A program made the translations under genes and the position numbers. Of a stretch of 64,000 nucleotides of DNA, positions 25,875 to 34,652 are shown piece after piece. Each line of letters opens with the position of its first letter. The first letter of the stretch is position 1. Source of the stretch: Brucellaceae bacterium (GTDB lineage Bacteria > Pseudomonadota > Alphaproteobacteria > Rhizobiales > Rhizobiaceae); NCBI GenBank assembly GCA_020637755.1, contig JACKJW010000003.1, positions 62,001-126,000 of the forward strand. Direction: 5' to 3'. The notes beneath the pieces were generated by a model. The model saw only the letters and a list, made by a program, of their open reading frames with translations, made no database searches and was not told the origin of the DNA.

Positions 25875-26597
25875 TCACACCAACCGGCCAGACCAGAGCT
25901 TTCCGGCAACACCACCGAGGAAAGCCCAGGCGGCCAGTCCAACGCCCAGCACCCGGGCGGTGAAGGCGGCGGCCAATTCCGGCGGGGCCGACCCGGCGTA
26001 GCCATCCGGCATGGGTGCACCGATGACATGAGGCGCAGCCAGCAGCACGGCTCCAAGTGCCACAAATCCCAATCCCGGACCGAAAGCCAGAAGAGCCAGC
26101 CCCCCGGCGGTCGCGGCAACAGTGCCCGCCCACCAGACCTGGCGATTGGCCAGTTCGGCGGCAAGGGTACCCGGCAACTCCGGCGCCAGACCCAGCGCAG
26201 GTGCCAGCTGGAATGCGGCAAAGCCCGCGATCCCCCACAAGACACCCTCTTTCAGCCCGATGGAGACACCATAACGCTCTGCCAGGCCGAAGCCTGCGAC
26301 CAGGATCAGGCCATACGCAACGTAAATGAGGCAGGTGAAGGCAACTGTCAGGGCATTGCGTGAGAACGGGCTGTCGCTGTCCTTGGCGGAATGCGCATGC
26401 GCGCTGCCCGTTTCGTGCCCAGCACGTTCCCCGGCCTCTGCCTTGGCATGACCGCCCTCGAAATGCGTGAGTGCGCCGGTTTCATATTTCTCGCCCAGAA
26501 GGATCAGGTCCTGGACAAAAGCGAAATGCAGCATGGCCGCGATCAGCCCTGCTGCAAAGCCGGCGATCAAACCGCCGGCCAACATCTTCAATGTCAT
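25875..26597 (-). CDS. cbtA: CbtA cobalt transporter component
   Basis: The 240-residue membrane protein has about five to six hydrophobic helices and a His-rich loop (about 45-75, HFEGGHAKAEAG and HETGSAHAH). This is the CbtA layout, a predicted cobalt transporter regularly linked to B12 riboswitches. It lies 19 bases downstream of cbtB. Transport by CbtAB is largely inferred from comparative genomics. Confidence 0.88.
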   Translation of the reverse strand: MTLKMLAGGLIAGFAAGLIAAMLHFAFVQDLILLGEKYETGALTHFEGGHAKAEAGERAGHETGSAHAHSAKDSDSPFSRNALTVAFTCLIYVAYGLILVAGFGLAERYGVSIGLKEGVLWGIAGFAAFQLAPALGLAPELPGTLAAELANRQVWWAGTVAATAGGLALLAFGPGLGFVALGAVLLAAPHVIGAPMPDGYAGSAPPELAAAFTARVLGVGLAAWAFLGGVAGKLWSGRLV

Positions 26598-26616
26598 ATG
26601 CGTGGTTGCTTCCCGC

Positions 26617-26793
26617 TCAGTGGCAGGGGAAGCCCGTGGCATGCCGCATGTCGTGCGCGGCATCATGCAGGGCAGCCGACTGGGCGTGCCCGGCAACAAA
26701 CAGAAGCGTTGCACCAAACAGGGCAACAAAGGCGATCGGCAGAATGCCCGTAGATGCGGCGAAACGGGTTGCGGTCCTGGTCATGGCAGTCAT
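26617..26793 (-). CDS. cbtB: CbtB, small cobalt transporter subunit
   Basis: The 58-codon gene was read directly from the sequence. The product has one membrane helix (about 17-34) and a C-terminal metal-binding tail with HDAAHDMRHATGFPCH, the hallmark CbtB His/Cys motif. AAGGAG lies five bases before the ATG. It is the first gene after a B12 riboswitch and is followed by cbtA and cobF, so cobalt uptake and CobF would be switched off together when B12 is abundant. Confidence 0.9.
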   Translation of the reverse strand: MTAMTRTATRFAASTGILPIAFVALFGATLLFVAGHAQSAALHDAAHDMRHATGFPCH

Positions 26794-26839
26794 GTCTTCT
26801 CCTTGCCGTCACACCCGACGGCTTTGCGGGTATTTCTCT

Positions 26840-27030
26840 CGCATGGCCAGTCTCCTGACTCGCGGGTCAAAGCGTGCTTTCCTCCTTCCCGGTTCCGGTT
26901 GTCCGTCACCAGTGGCTGCTGGAAAGCCGCTCGCCGCATACAGTCGCGGGGGCGGTTGCGGCATCGGGCCCCTCTTTTGGTCGGCCCCGACCGCATTCCT
27001 GTTTCATTCCGGCGCTGTGCGCCTTTGTGG
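26840..27030 (-). ncRNA. Cobalamin (B12) riboswitch upstream of cbtB-cbtA-cobF
   Basis: Read on the minus strand, the region has the conserved order of an AdoCbl riboswitch: a GGAATG block near the 5' side, a GCCGCAACCGCCCCCGCGAC core, GCCACTG, and finally the B12 box AGTCAGGAGACTGGCC at 26845-26860. It ends about 50 bases upstream of cbtB. The 5' boundary is approximate; a GGCGC-ACA-GCGCC hairpin lies at 27011-27023. Ligand binding should repress the operon. Confidence 0.9.
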
Positions 27031-27122
27031 AAACCATGCAACTCCATTTGCCAGCATGCGGGCCAGAGGGTCAAGCCGCCTTCGACCGATATTCTGCTCT
27101 GCCTGCGACACTTTCCGAAATC

Positions 27123-27458
27123 TCAGCCGGGTATCCGTGCGATCAGCTTCAGGCGCAGCCGTCCCAGTGGCCGCGCATCTTCCAGATTTCCATCGCTGGA
27201 TGCGTTGTAGAGTCGTATGAATTCCAGGATGTCTGCCACATCATCGGCGGAGATGTCACCGAACAGATAGGCCGTCTTGCCTTCCTGCCGAAAGGAAAGC
27301 GTGGCTGGCCGCGCGCAGCCGTTCATGCAGTCGGTCAGGCGCAGGGTACAGGCAGGGATCAGCGCCGAAAAGGCCCTCTGCAAGGCATCATGCAGCGATG
27401 CGCCACGCTGTTCGCTCATGGTACAACTGGCACAAAGCGTTACAGTCAACGGGCTCAT
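27123..27458 (-). CDS. DUF1636 family Cys-rich protein (ferredoxin/thioredoxin-like)
   Basis: The 111-residue protein starts with a CASC motif near residue 9 and has a central LTDCMNGCARP, the paired-Cys layout of DUF1636 proteins that resemble thioredoxin-fold 2Fe-2S ferredoxins. Its ATG overlaps the cobA stop (ATGA). A second copy is at 40127-40498. Its role in B12 synthesis is not established; metal handling or electron supply are possibilities. Confidence 0.8.
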   Translation of the reverse strand: MSPLTVTLCASCTMSEQRGASLHDALQRAFSALIPACTLRLTDCMNGCARPATLSFRQEGKTAYLFGDISADDVADILEFIRLYNASSDGNLEDARPLGRLRLKLIARIPG

Positions 27459-28189
27459 GCAACCTCTGCCAGCGGGCCGACAAGGATGAGCGCGGGTCCG
27501 TCCCCGGCAATCTGTTCCATTGCGGCGGCTAGGCTTGCCACCGTCCCGCGCCGGATCACCTGTTCGGGAAGCGAGACATTTTCGGCAAGGATCGCCGGCG
27601 TGTCGCCGGGCAGGCCCGCTGCCGCCAGCATGCCTGCGAGCTTGGCAAAGGTGCGCTTGCCCATGAAGATCACTGTCGTCGCCGCCGGATCGGCAATCGC
27701 CGCCATGTTGAGGTCCTCCGGCAGGCTGCCGGTCACGTCATGGCCGGTGAGGAACTGCACGCGCCGCGCGGTCAGACGCCGCGTCAGCGGAATGCCGATG
27801 GCTGCCGCCGCCGCCGTTGCCGATGTGACGCCCGGCACGATCTCGAAGGATAGCCCGGCCTCGCGCAACGCGGTCAGCTCTTCCTCAAGCCGTCCGAAGA
27901 TCGAGCAATCCCCTGACTTGAGCCGAACCACTTTCTGCCCGGCAAAAGCGTAGTCGACGATCAGCCGGTTCACATGATCCTGCTTGGCCGAGGGACGTCC
28001 GGCCCGCTTGCCGACCGACACCAGCTCAGCTTCAGGCCGTGCATGGACCAGCGCCGGTGTCGATGACAGGTCGTCGAACAGGATCACGTCAGCTTCCTGC
28101 ATCTTGCGTACGGCCTTCAGCGTCATCAGTTCCGGGTCGCCCGGACCTGACGAGACGAAGGCAACGGGATAGGGGGTCGGACCGCTCAT
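27455..28189 (-). CDS. cobA: Uroporphyrinogen-III C-methyltransferase (CobA)
   Basis: The 244-residue SAM methyltransferase has SSGPGDPELMTLKA at the N terminus, VVRLKSGDCSIFGR, and VPGVTSATAAAAAIGIPLT, which are SUMT signatures. It makes precorrin-2, the entry point to corrins. No CysG-type dehydrogenase domain is fused, so it is dedicated to cobalamin. Start overlaps the cobB stop as ATGA. Confidence 0.93.
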   Translation of the reverse strand: MSGPTPYPVAFVSSGPGDPELMTLKAVRKMQEADVILFDDLSSTPALVHARPEAELVSVGKRAGRPSAKQDHVNRLIVDYAFAGQKVVRLKSGDCSIFGRLEEELTALREAGLSFEIVPGVTSATAAAAAIGIPLTRRLTARRVQFLTGHDVTGSLPEDLNMAAIADPAATTVIFMGKRTFAKLAGMLAAAGLPGDTPAILAENVSLPEQVIRRGTVASLAAAMEQIAGDGPALILVGPLAEVA

Positions 28190-29490
28190 GTGGCCTCCGC
28201 GATCAGGTGGAAGAAGGTGCCGGTGGCATGGCCGCGCCGCGAGCCGGTTTCGGCGACGGCATCGCCGTTGGCATCGCTGACGCGCGCCAGCGGCGCATCC
28301 GGCTGGCCGATAATGGTGGAATAATGGAATTCGTGCCCGCGCAATACGGCACCTGCGCCGAAACCTGCCGCGGGCGAAGCCAGTTCTGCCTTGCGGTAAC
28401 CCAGATGCATCTTGCGCTTCTCATAGGATGTCACCAGCCCGAGCAGCCCGGCCATTTCATGGGCCGTGCCATCCTTGTCGATGAGGACGGCGCCCATCGC
28501 CATGTAGCCGCCGCACTCGCCGTGGACAGGCCGCGTTTCGGCGAAACGGCGCAGGCCGTTGCGAAACGCCGAAGCGGCAGCAAGCGCCGCACCATGCAGT
28601 TCGGGGTATCCGCCCGGCAGCCAGCAGGCATCGGCAGCATCATCCGGGGCCTCGTCGGCGAGCGGGGAAAAGAAGGAAAGTTCGGCCCCTGCCGCCCGCC
28701 AGGCCTCCAGCATGTGCGGATAGGTGAAGGAGAAGGCAGCATCGCGCGCCATGGCGATCCGCTGGCCGGGCGGACGGATGGCAAACCCTCCGGCAGGCAG
28801 GGGATTTCCGGCCGCCGCCGCCCGCAAGCCGTCGAGATCGCAATGGGCGGACACGAAATCCGCCGCCTCGTCGAGCAGCGTGTCCAGCGCCCCATGCTCC
28901 TGCGCCTGCACCAGCCCCAGATGGCGCGAGGGCAGGGATATGCTGTCGCGCCGGGGCAGGGCACCGAAGACCCGGATGCCCGCCGCCTCCATGCCCGCCC
29001 GCACCAGCGCCTCGTGGCGCGGGCTGGCCACACGGTTGAGGATCACGCCGGCGACGGACACGGTGTCGCGGAACCGCGCAAAGCCTGACGCGATGGCTGC
29101 AGCCGATTGCGCCTGCCCGGAAACATCAAGCACCAGCACCACCGGCCATCCGGTCAGTTCGGCAATGTCCGCGCTGGCCCCGGTGCCCGTCTCGCCCGGC
29201 TTGGCAACCCCGTCGAAAAGCCCCATGGAGCCTTCCGCAAGCACCAGATCCGCCGCCGCGCCACGTGCGGTCAACGCGCCGATCAGGTCGCGCCCCATCG
29301 CCCAGCTGTCGAGGTTGACCGAGGCGCGGCCCGCCGCAGCAGCATGAAAGGCCGGGTCGATATAGTCCGGTCCGCTCTTGAAGGGTTGTACCGCCACACC
29401 GGCGCGTGCCCATGCGCGCGCCAGCCCCAGCGTCACCGTCGTCTTGCCGGTGCCGGAAGCAGGCGCTGAGATGAGGAGGCCAGGCTTCAC
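28186..29490 (-). CDS. cobB: Hydrogenobyrinate a,c-diamide synthase (CobB)
   Basis: The 434-residue protein starts at GTG (29490) preceded by GGAGG. An N-terminal ATPase domain has the P-loop APASGTGKTT, and a C-terminal class I glutamine amidotransferase domain has the nucleophile in GECGGYMAMG and a late GHEFHYS. It amidates the a and c carboxylates before cobalt insertion in the aerobic route. It abuts cobM without a gap. Confidence 0.94.
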   Translation of the reverse strand: MKPGLLISAPASGTGKTTVTLGLARAWARAGVAVQPFKSGPDYIDPAFHAAAAGRASVNLDSWAMGRDLIGALTARGAAADLVLAEGSMGLFDGVAKPGETGTGASADIAELTGWPVVLVLDVSGQAQSAAAIASGFARFRDTVSVAGVILNRVASPRHEALVRAGMEAAGIRVFGALPRRDSISLPSRHLGLVQAQEHGALDTLLDEAADFVSAHCDLDGLRAAAAGNPLPAGGFAIRPPGQRIAMARDAAFSFTYPHMLEAWRAAGAELSFFSPLADEAPDDAADACWLPGGYPELHGAALAAASAFRNGLRRFAETRPVHGECGGYMAMGAVLIDKDGTAHEMAGLLGLVTSYEKRKMHLGYRKAELASPAAGFGAGAVLRGHEFHYSTIIGQPDAPLARVSDANGDAVAETGSRRGHATGTFFHLIAEAT

Positions 29491-30276
29491 TCAGGCCTCC
29501 GTGCCGGGAAAGCGCGGCGCCGTGCCGCGCGGACGGTAGCGCCGGTCGTAGTCGTCGGCGTAGAGGCGGCTTTCGCCGAAATCCTCCGCACCGAGCGTCT
29601 GCCCGACAAGGATCAGCGCGGTGCGTTCCATCTCGCCCGCGATGGCCGTTTGCAGCGTGGCAAGCGTTGCACGTACCACCCGCTCATCCGGCCAGCTTGC
29701 CCGCCACACAACGGCCACTGGACAATCCAGGCCATAATGGGGTGTCAGATCGGCGATCACCTTGTCCAGCACATGGATCGACAGGTGGATTGCCAGCACG
29801 GCGCCTGTGCGCGCGAAATTTTCCAGCGTCTCACCTTCGGGCATCGCGGTCGCGCGCCCTGAAGTGCGCGTCAGCACGACCGACTGAGCCATGCCCGGCA
29901 GGGTCAGCTCCGCTCCGAGCGTTGCGGCCGCCGCAGCAAAGGACGGCACGCCTGGTGTCACGTCGTAGGGCACGCCTGCCTCGCGCAGGCGCCGCAACTG
30001 CTCACCCATGGCCGACCAGACCGAGAGGTCACCCGAATGCAGCCGCGCGACATCCAGCCTCGCGCGATCCGCCGCGACCATTTCCGCGATGATCGCATCC
30101 AGCGACATGGACGCTGTGTTGATGATCTTCGCGCCCGCCGGACAATGGGCGAGCACGCCTTCGGGCACCAGCGACCCGGCATAGAGGCAGACCGGCGAGG
30201 CGGCGATCAGATCGCGTCCGCGCAGCGTCAGCAGGTCGGCGGCACCCGGCCCGGCGCCGATGAAGTGAACGGTCAT
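29491..30276 (-). CDS. cobM: Precorrin-4 C11-methyltransferase (CobM)
   Basis: The 261-residue SAM methyltransferase has FIGAGPGAADLLTLRG at the N terminus, RLHSGDLSVWSAMGEQ, and VTPGVPSFAAAAATLGAELT, typical of CobM/CbiF. It transfers a methyl to C11. Start overlaps the cobE stop as ATGA. Confidence 0.94.
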   Translation of the reverse strand: MTVHFIGAGPGAADLLTLRGRDLIAASPVCLYAGSLVPEGVLAHCPAGAKIINTASMSLDAIIAEMVAADRARLDVARLHSGDLSVWSAMGEQLRRLREAGVPYDVTPGVPSFAAAAATLGAELTLPGMAQSVVLTRTSGRATAMPEGETLENFARTGAVLAIHLSIHVLDKVIADLTPHYGLDCPVAVVWRASWPDERVVRATLATLQTAIAGEMERTALILVGQTLGAEDFGESRLYADDYDRRYRPRGTAPRFPGTEA

Positions 30277-30659
30277 CTGGTCTCTCCTGAAAGGGCGATG
30301 GCCGCCGTCGCCATGTGGTCCGGCGACAGCGCGCGCGGTGCGGCAAGCCGGGCGCCCGGCCCGCAGGCAGCCAGCGCGGCGGCTTCCGCCACGCTGCCCG
30401 TGCCATGCATCCGCCGGATGCGGTCTGATTGGGTCAGCGTCACCTGCGCCGCCAGATTGTCATCGCTGATGGCAATGACCGGCAGGCCGAGCTGCGCCGC
30501 AAGCTCTCGCAAGGGCGCGCCCTCCGCCTTTCCCGCGATGCTCGCCAGCGCCTCGACACCCGCCGCCCCGCCTGCCGCGTCAAGGGCAGCGGCAAGCGAA
30601 GCGGGCGTTGCGCCCGCGCGATAGCCGATCCCGGCGACCTTTTGGAAGGTTCCGGTCAT
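30273..30659 (-). CDS. cobE: CobE (CbiG C-terminal-like) cobalamin biosynthesis protein
   Basis: The 128-residue protein has GIGYRAGATPASL at the N terminus, LPVIAISDDNL, and TGSVAEAAALAACGPGARL, matching the CbiG C-terminal/CobE fold. Its exact reaction in the aerobic pathway is unclear. Start at 30659 is chosen because it overlaps the cobL stop as ATGA; an in-frame ATG at 30674 is possible. Confidence 0.88.
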   Translation of the reverse strand: MTGTFQKVAGIGYRAGATPASLAAALDAAGGAAGVEALASIAGKAEGAPLRELAAQLGLPVIAISDDNLAAQVTLTQSDRIRRMHGTGSVAEAAALAACGPGARLAAPRALSPDHMATAAIALSGETR

Positions 30660-31834
30660 CGTGTCGTGCTCCATTGCACCACCGGCATGGCGGATCGCCA
30701 GCCGCGTTTGGAGCCGAGCGGACGTGCCTCAGCCAGTTCGATGCGCAGCAGGGTGCCGCCCTTTTGGCCCGCCCAGTGCGCCAACAGGCTCTCGGTTTCC
30801 AGCGTCACCGCATTGGCGACAATCCGCGTCCCCGCAGGCACCACTGCGAACAGCGCGTCCAGCAGCGCATCATTGGCTCCGCCGCCGATGAACACCGCAT
30901 CCGGCCGTGGAAGGTCTGCCAGCCCGTCCGGTGCGCGCGCGTGAACCAGCGTCAGGCGATGGCCGAGACCGAAGCGTTCGGCGTTCATGGCCGCGCGGTC
31001 GGCGCGTTCCGCGTCCGCTTCCAGTGCGAAGGAGCGGGTTCCCGCCGCGGCGAGCAGCCATTCAATGGAAACCGAGCCGGACCCGGCGCCGATATCCCAC
31101 AGCACCTCACCGGGACGCGGAGCAAGGGCAGACAGCGTGAGTGCGCGCACCGGGCGCTTGGTGATCTGCCCGTCATGGGCAAAGAGATCATCCGGCAGGC
31201 CCGAGGCGCGCGACAGGCCGCCGCTGCCCTTGGCGTCGATGGCAACCGCCACCGGGTGCGCCACATCCTCCAACGCATAGCCATCAGCGCGGGTCGCCCG
31301 CACCCTTTCGCGCGGGCCGCCAAGCGCTTCCAGCACGGTCAGTTCCGACGCGCCAAACCCGTTGGCATCAAGCCAGTGCGCGAGGTGCCCCGCCGCCGCG
31401 CCATCCCGAACAAGACAGATGGCTTTCACGCCGTTGGAAAGCACCGGCACCAGCCGTTCGAACGGCGCGGCATGCAGGCCGAGGCAATGGGTTTCCTCCA
31501 GCCGCCAGCCGAGGCGGGCAGCAGCATGCGAAAAGACCGATGGGGAGGGCATCGCTGTCCACTCGCCCGGTTGCAGATGGGCCACCAGCGATGACCCCGC
31601 CCCGAACCAGAACGGATCACCTGAAGCCAGCACCACGGTGCGGCGTCCGCGCTCCGCAAGAACGGGATCAACGGAGAATGGCACCGGCCACGGGCGGCCC
31701 TTGGCACCTGCTTGCGCCAATTCCAGATGGCGCGGCCCGCCAAAAATGCTATCGGCTTGTGCAACTGCGGCACGCGCGGGCAAGGACAGCCCGTCCTCGC
31801 CGATGCCGATGATGGTGAGCCAGGGATCAGCCAT
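30656..31834 (-). CDS. cobL: Precorrin-6B C5,15-methyltransferase (decarboxylating), CobL
   Basis: The 392-residue two-domain enzyme has an N-terminal SAM tetrapyrrole methylase (IGIGEDGLSLPARA, VLASGDPFWFGAG) and a C-terminal CbiT-like Rossmann methyltransferase with LWDIGAGSGSVSIEWL. It methylates C5 and C15 and decarboxylates. The ATG at 31834 follows GAGGA; one at 31849 is weaker. The start codon overlaps that of cobK on the other strand. Confidence 0.93.
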   Translation of the reverse strand: MADPWLTIIGIGEDGLSLPARAAVAQADSIFGGPRHLELAQAGAKGRPWPVPFSVDPVLAERGRRTVVLASGDPFWFGAGSSLVAHLQPGEWTAMPSPSVFSHAAARLGWRLEETHCLGLHAAPFERLVPVLSNGVKAICLVRDGAAAGHLAHWLDANGFGASELTVLEALGGPRERVRATRADGYALEDVAHPVAVAIDAKGSGGLSRASGLPDDLFAHDGQITKRPVRALTLSALAPRPGEVLWDIGAGSGSVSIEWLLAAAGTRSFALEADAERADRAAMNAERFGLGHRLTLVHARAPDGLADLPRPDAVFIGGGANDALLDALFAVVPAGTRIVANAVTLETESLLAHWAGQKGGTLLRIELAEARPLGSKRGWRSAMPVVQWSTTR

Positions 31835-32582
31835 GGGCCGTGTCCTCATTCTGGGCGGAACGAGCGAAGCCAGCCTGCTGGCGCGCGCCTGTGCGGACGC
31901 CGGGCTTGATGCCGTGCTGTCCTATGCTGGCCGTGTGGATGCGCCGCGTGCCCAGCCGGTCGAAACCCGCATTGGCGGTTTCGGTGGTGCGGAGGGGCTG
32001 GCAGACTGGATGCGCGCCAACGCCATCACGCATCTGGTCGATGCCACCCATCCCTTCGCCGCGCGCATCAGCGCCAATGCGGTCGAGGCCGCGCGGCTGG
32101 CCGGTGTTCCTCTGGCCGCTTTCGAGCGCCCGGCCTGGCAGCCTCAACCGGGCGACGACTGGCAGACCGTGCCGGACATGGACGCTGCCGTTGACGCACT
32201 CGACGGCCCCCCGGCGCGCGTGTTCCTCGCCATCGGCCGGCTGAACCTCGAAGCCTTCGCCCACCAGCCGCAGCATCACTATCTGCTGCGCCTCGTGGAC
32301 GAGCCGCAGGCCCCGCTGCCCCTGCCTGATTGCACGGTGATCGTCGCGCGCGGACCGTTCCGTTACGAGGACGATCTGGCGCTCTTGAGGGAGCGCCGCA
32401 TTGGCACGGTTGTGGCCAAGAATGCGGGCGGCGAAGGAGCCAGCGCCAAGATTGATGCCGCGCGCACGCTCGGCCTCAAGCTGATCCTGATCGCCCGCCC
32501 GCACGTGCCGCCGCGTTGCGTGCTGACGCGCCTTGAAGACGTGATGGCGTTTCTCGCTCATGGGGCCGACCTCGGCGTGTAG
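31833..32582 (+). CDS. cobK: Precorrin-6A reductase (CobK)
   Basis: The 249-residue protein has VLILGGTSEASLLARA at the N terminus, THLVDATHPFAARIS, VFLAIGRLNLEAF, and VVAKNAGGEGASAKIDAAR, the CobK/CbiJ signature set. It reduces precorrin-6A with NADPH. The start at 31833 follows AGGGATC. It is the only plus-strand gene between two minus-strand cob units, and its 3' end overlaps that of cobJ by 25 bases. Confidence 0.93.
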   Translation: MGRVLILGGTSEASLLARACADAGLDAVLSYAGRVDAPRAQPVETRIGGFGGAEGLADWMRANAITHLVDATHPFAARISANAVEAARLAGVPLAAFERPAWQPQPGDDWQTVPDMDAAVDALDGPPARVFLAIGRLNLEAFAHQPQHHYLLRLVDEPQAPLPLPDCTVIVARGPFRYEDDLALLRERRIGTVVAKNAGGEGASAKIDAARTLGLKLILIARPHVPPRCVLTRLEDVMAFLAHGADLGV

Positions 32583-33301
32583 ACAAACCTCGTGCCCTCG
32601 ATCCGGCGCGTGGCTGAGGAGCCGGCGATGACCATCGTGCGCATGTCGGCCATCTCCGGCGTCGCGTCGCCAAGCCGCACCCAGTCGAGCTTTTCCTCCG
32701 GCGTCGAGACCGCGCGCGCAAACAGGATCAGGCGGTCCGGCCCGCATTCCTCGCGCAGGATGTCGAGCACGCGGGCAAACTGGTGCGGACGCGACTTGGA
32801 CCGCGGATTGTAGAAGGCCATCGCGAAATCAGCCTGCGCTGCCAGCCGCACGCGCTTCTCCACCGTCTCGAAGGGTTTCAGGTTGTCTGACAGGTTGATG
32901 GCGCAGAAATCATGGCCGAGCGGCGCACCGGCCCGTGCGGAGGCCGCCAGCATGGCCGTGATGCCGGGCAGTACGCGGATGTCGAGCGCTTTCCAGTCCT
33001 CCGGTCCGGCTTCCAGCGCCTCGAATACGGCCGCCGCCATGGCAAAGACGCCAGGATCGCCCGACGACACGACCACCACCTTGTGCCCCGCCGCAACCAG
33101 GTCCAGCGCGTGGCGGGAGCGGTCGAGTTCCACCCGGTTGTCGGAGGCGTGCAGTGTCAGGCCGTCGCGTGGCGCGACGCGCGCCACATAGGGAATGTAG
33201 CCGATCACGTCGGTTGCCTCGGCCAGCGCCGCAGAGACCTCCGGTGTCACCAGCGCATCGGCGCCCGGCCCCAAACCCGCAATGACAAGCCATCCACTCA
33301 T
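32558..33301 (-). CDS. cobJ: Precorrin-3B C17-methyltransferase (CobJ)
   Basis: The 247-residue SAM methyltransferase has VIAGLGPGADALVTPEV, VVSSGDPGVFAMAAAVFEA, VLPGITAMLAASARAGAPLG, and a late FYNPRSKSRP, characteristic of CobJ/CbiH. It catalyses ring contraction with C17 methylation. It is the last gene of the riboswitch-controlled minus-strand unit and starts with an ATGA overlap on cobI. Confidence 0.94.
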   Translation of the reverse strand: MSGWLVIAGLGPGADALVTPEVSAALAEATDVIGYIPYVARVAPRDGLTLHASDNRVELDRSRHALDLVAAGHKVVVVSSGDPGVFAMAAAVFEALEAGPEDWKALDIRVLPGITAMLAASARAGAPLGHDFCAINLSDNLKPFETVEKRVRLAAQADFAMAFYNPRSKSRPHQFARVLDILREECGPDRLILFARAVSTPEEKLDWVRLGDATPEMADMRTMVIAGSSATRRIEGTRFVYTPRSAP

Positions 33302-34026
33302 GGGCGCCGCCCGTTCCCGTGCACCAGCACGATGGCGAAATAGGGTGAGGCCTCTTCGCCCGCATCCTTCAGCATCTGCACGGTCTGGCCCTTCATGGTG
33401 CCACGCTCCACCAGCCAGGCCGCGTCGAGACGCCCGGCGCGCTGCAGCGCGCGGCGCACCTTGGGCAGGTTGCGTCCGGTCTTCATGACCACCAGCGCGT
33501 CGGCGCGCCGCATGTGGGAAACCAGTTCCTCCTCGTCATGGGTTCCCATCAGCACGGTCAGCACGTCGTCGCCCCAGGTGATCGGCACGCCGGTCGCCGT
33601 CCAGCAGCCCGACATGCCGGTGATGCCCGGCACCACCTCCACCTCGGCGCGGCCTTGCAGGCGTGAATGCAGATGCATGAACGAGCCGTAGAAGAACGGA
33701 TCGCCCTCGCAGAGAACCAGCACGTCCTCGCCGGATTCGGCTAGTTCGGCTAATCGCGATGCCCAGCTGTCATAAAAGGCGGAGAGAAGCCGGTTGTATT
33801 CCGGGTCGGTGAAGGGAATTTCTGTTGTCACCGGATATTCCATGGGGTGCTCGGTGGCATCGCCCGCCAGCATGCCGTCCACGATGGCGCGCGCCTGCCC
33901 CCTTCGCCCGGCCTTGCGGAAGAAGGCAACATGGCGCGCCGTGCGCACCAGCCTGTCCGCCCTGACGCTCATCAGCTCCGGATCGCCGGGGCCGAGGCCG
34001 ACACAGATGACCTTGCCCATGCTCAT
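33298..34026 (-). CDS. cobI: Precorrin-2 C20-methyltransferase (CobI)
   Basis: The 242-residue SAM methyltransferase has VCVGLGPGDPELMSVRA-like N terminus, LCEGDPFFYGSFMHL, and VVPGITGMSGCWTATGVPI, typical of CobI/CbiL. It methylates C20 of precorrin-2. Start overlaps the cobH stop as ATGA; an alternative is the Met at 34020. Confidence 0.94.
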   Translation of the reverse strand: MSMGKVICVGLGPGDPELMSVRADRLVRTARHVAFFRKAGRRGQARAIVDGMLAGDATEHPMEYPVTTEIPFTDPEYNRLLSAFYDSWASRLAELAESGEDVLVLCEGDPFFYGSFMHLHSRLQGRAEVEVVPGITGMSGCWTATGVPITWGDDVLTVLMGTHDEEELVSHMRRADALVVMKTGRNLPKVRRALQRAGRLDAAWLVERGTMKGQTVQMLKDAGEEASPYFAIVLVHGNGRRP

Positions 34027-34652
34027 TCCTTCCGGCTCGCCAGCGCGTTGATGGCGGCGACCGTGATGGCCGAACCGCCGAGCCTTCCGGCAACGATGAG
34101 GGAGGGCGCCGGCAGGTCAGCCATCAGGGCTTCCTTGCTCTCCATCGCCCCGACAAAGCCGACCGGGCAGCCGATGATCGCCGCCGGGCGCGGGCAGTCC
34201 GGGTCTTCCAGCATGTTGAGCAGGTGGAACAGCGCGGTTGGCGCATTGCCGATGGCGACCAGCGCACCCGCCAGATGCGGCCGCCAGAGTTCCAGCGCCG
34301 CGGCTGAGCGCGTCGTGCCCATGGTCTGCGCCATGTCCGGCACGCGCGGATCACGCAAGGTGCAGATCACCTCGTTGTTGGCGGGAAGGCGCGGCCGCGT
34401 CACCCCTTCCGAGACCATGTAGGCGTCGCAGAGGATCGGCGCGCCGCCTTCAAGGGCTGACCTCGCGGCAATTGCCATGCCGGGCGAGAAGCGCACATGC
34501 TGCTCCAATCCCACCATGCCCGCAGCGTGGATCATGCGCACCGTGACCACTTCTTCCTCCGGCGTGAAGCGCGCGAGGTCGGCTTCTGCGCGGATCGTGG
34601 CAAAGGACTGGCGGTAGATCGCCGCCCCGTCGGTTTCGTAACTATGCGGCAT
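34023..34652 (-). CDS. cobH: Precorrin-8X methylmutase (CobH)
   Basis: The 209-residue protein contains VRMIHAAGMVGL (with the substrate-contacting His), VSEGVTRPRLPANNEV, IGNAPTALFHLL, and IIGCPVGFVGAMESKEAL, the CobH/CbiC signatures. It migrates the C11 methyl to C12 to give hydrogenobyrinate. Start at 34652 overlaps the cobG stop as TGATG; the longer upstream frame is not family-like. Confidence 0.94.
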   Translation of the reverse strand: MPHSYETDGAAIYRQSFATIRAEADLARFTPEEEVVTVRMIHAAGMVGLEQHVRFSPGMAIAARSALEGGAPILCDAYMVSEGVTRPRLPANNEVICTLRDPRVPDMAQTMGTTRSAAALELWRPHLAGALVAIGNAPTALFHLLNMLEDPDCPRPAAIIGCPVGFVGAMESKEALMADLPAPSLIVAGRLGGSAITVAAINALASRKE

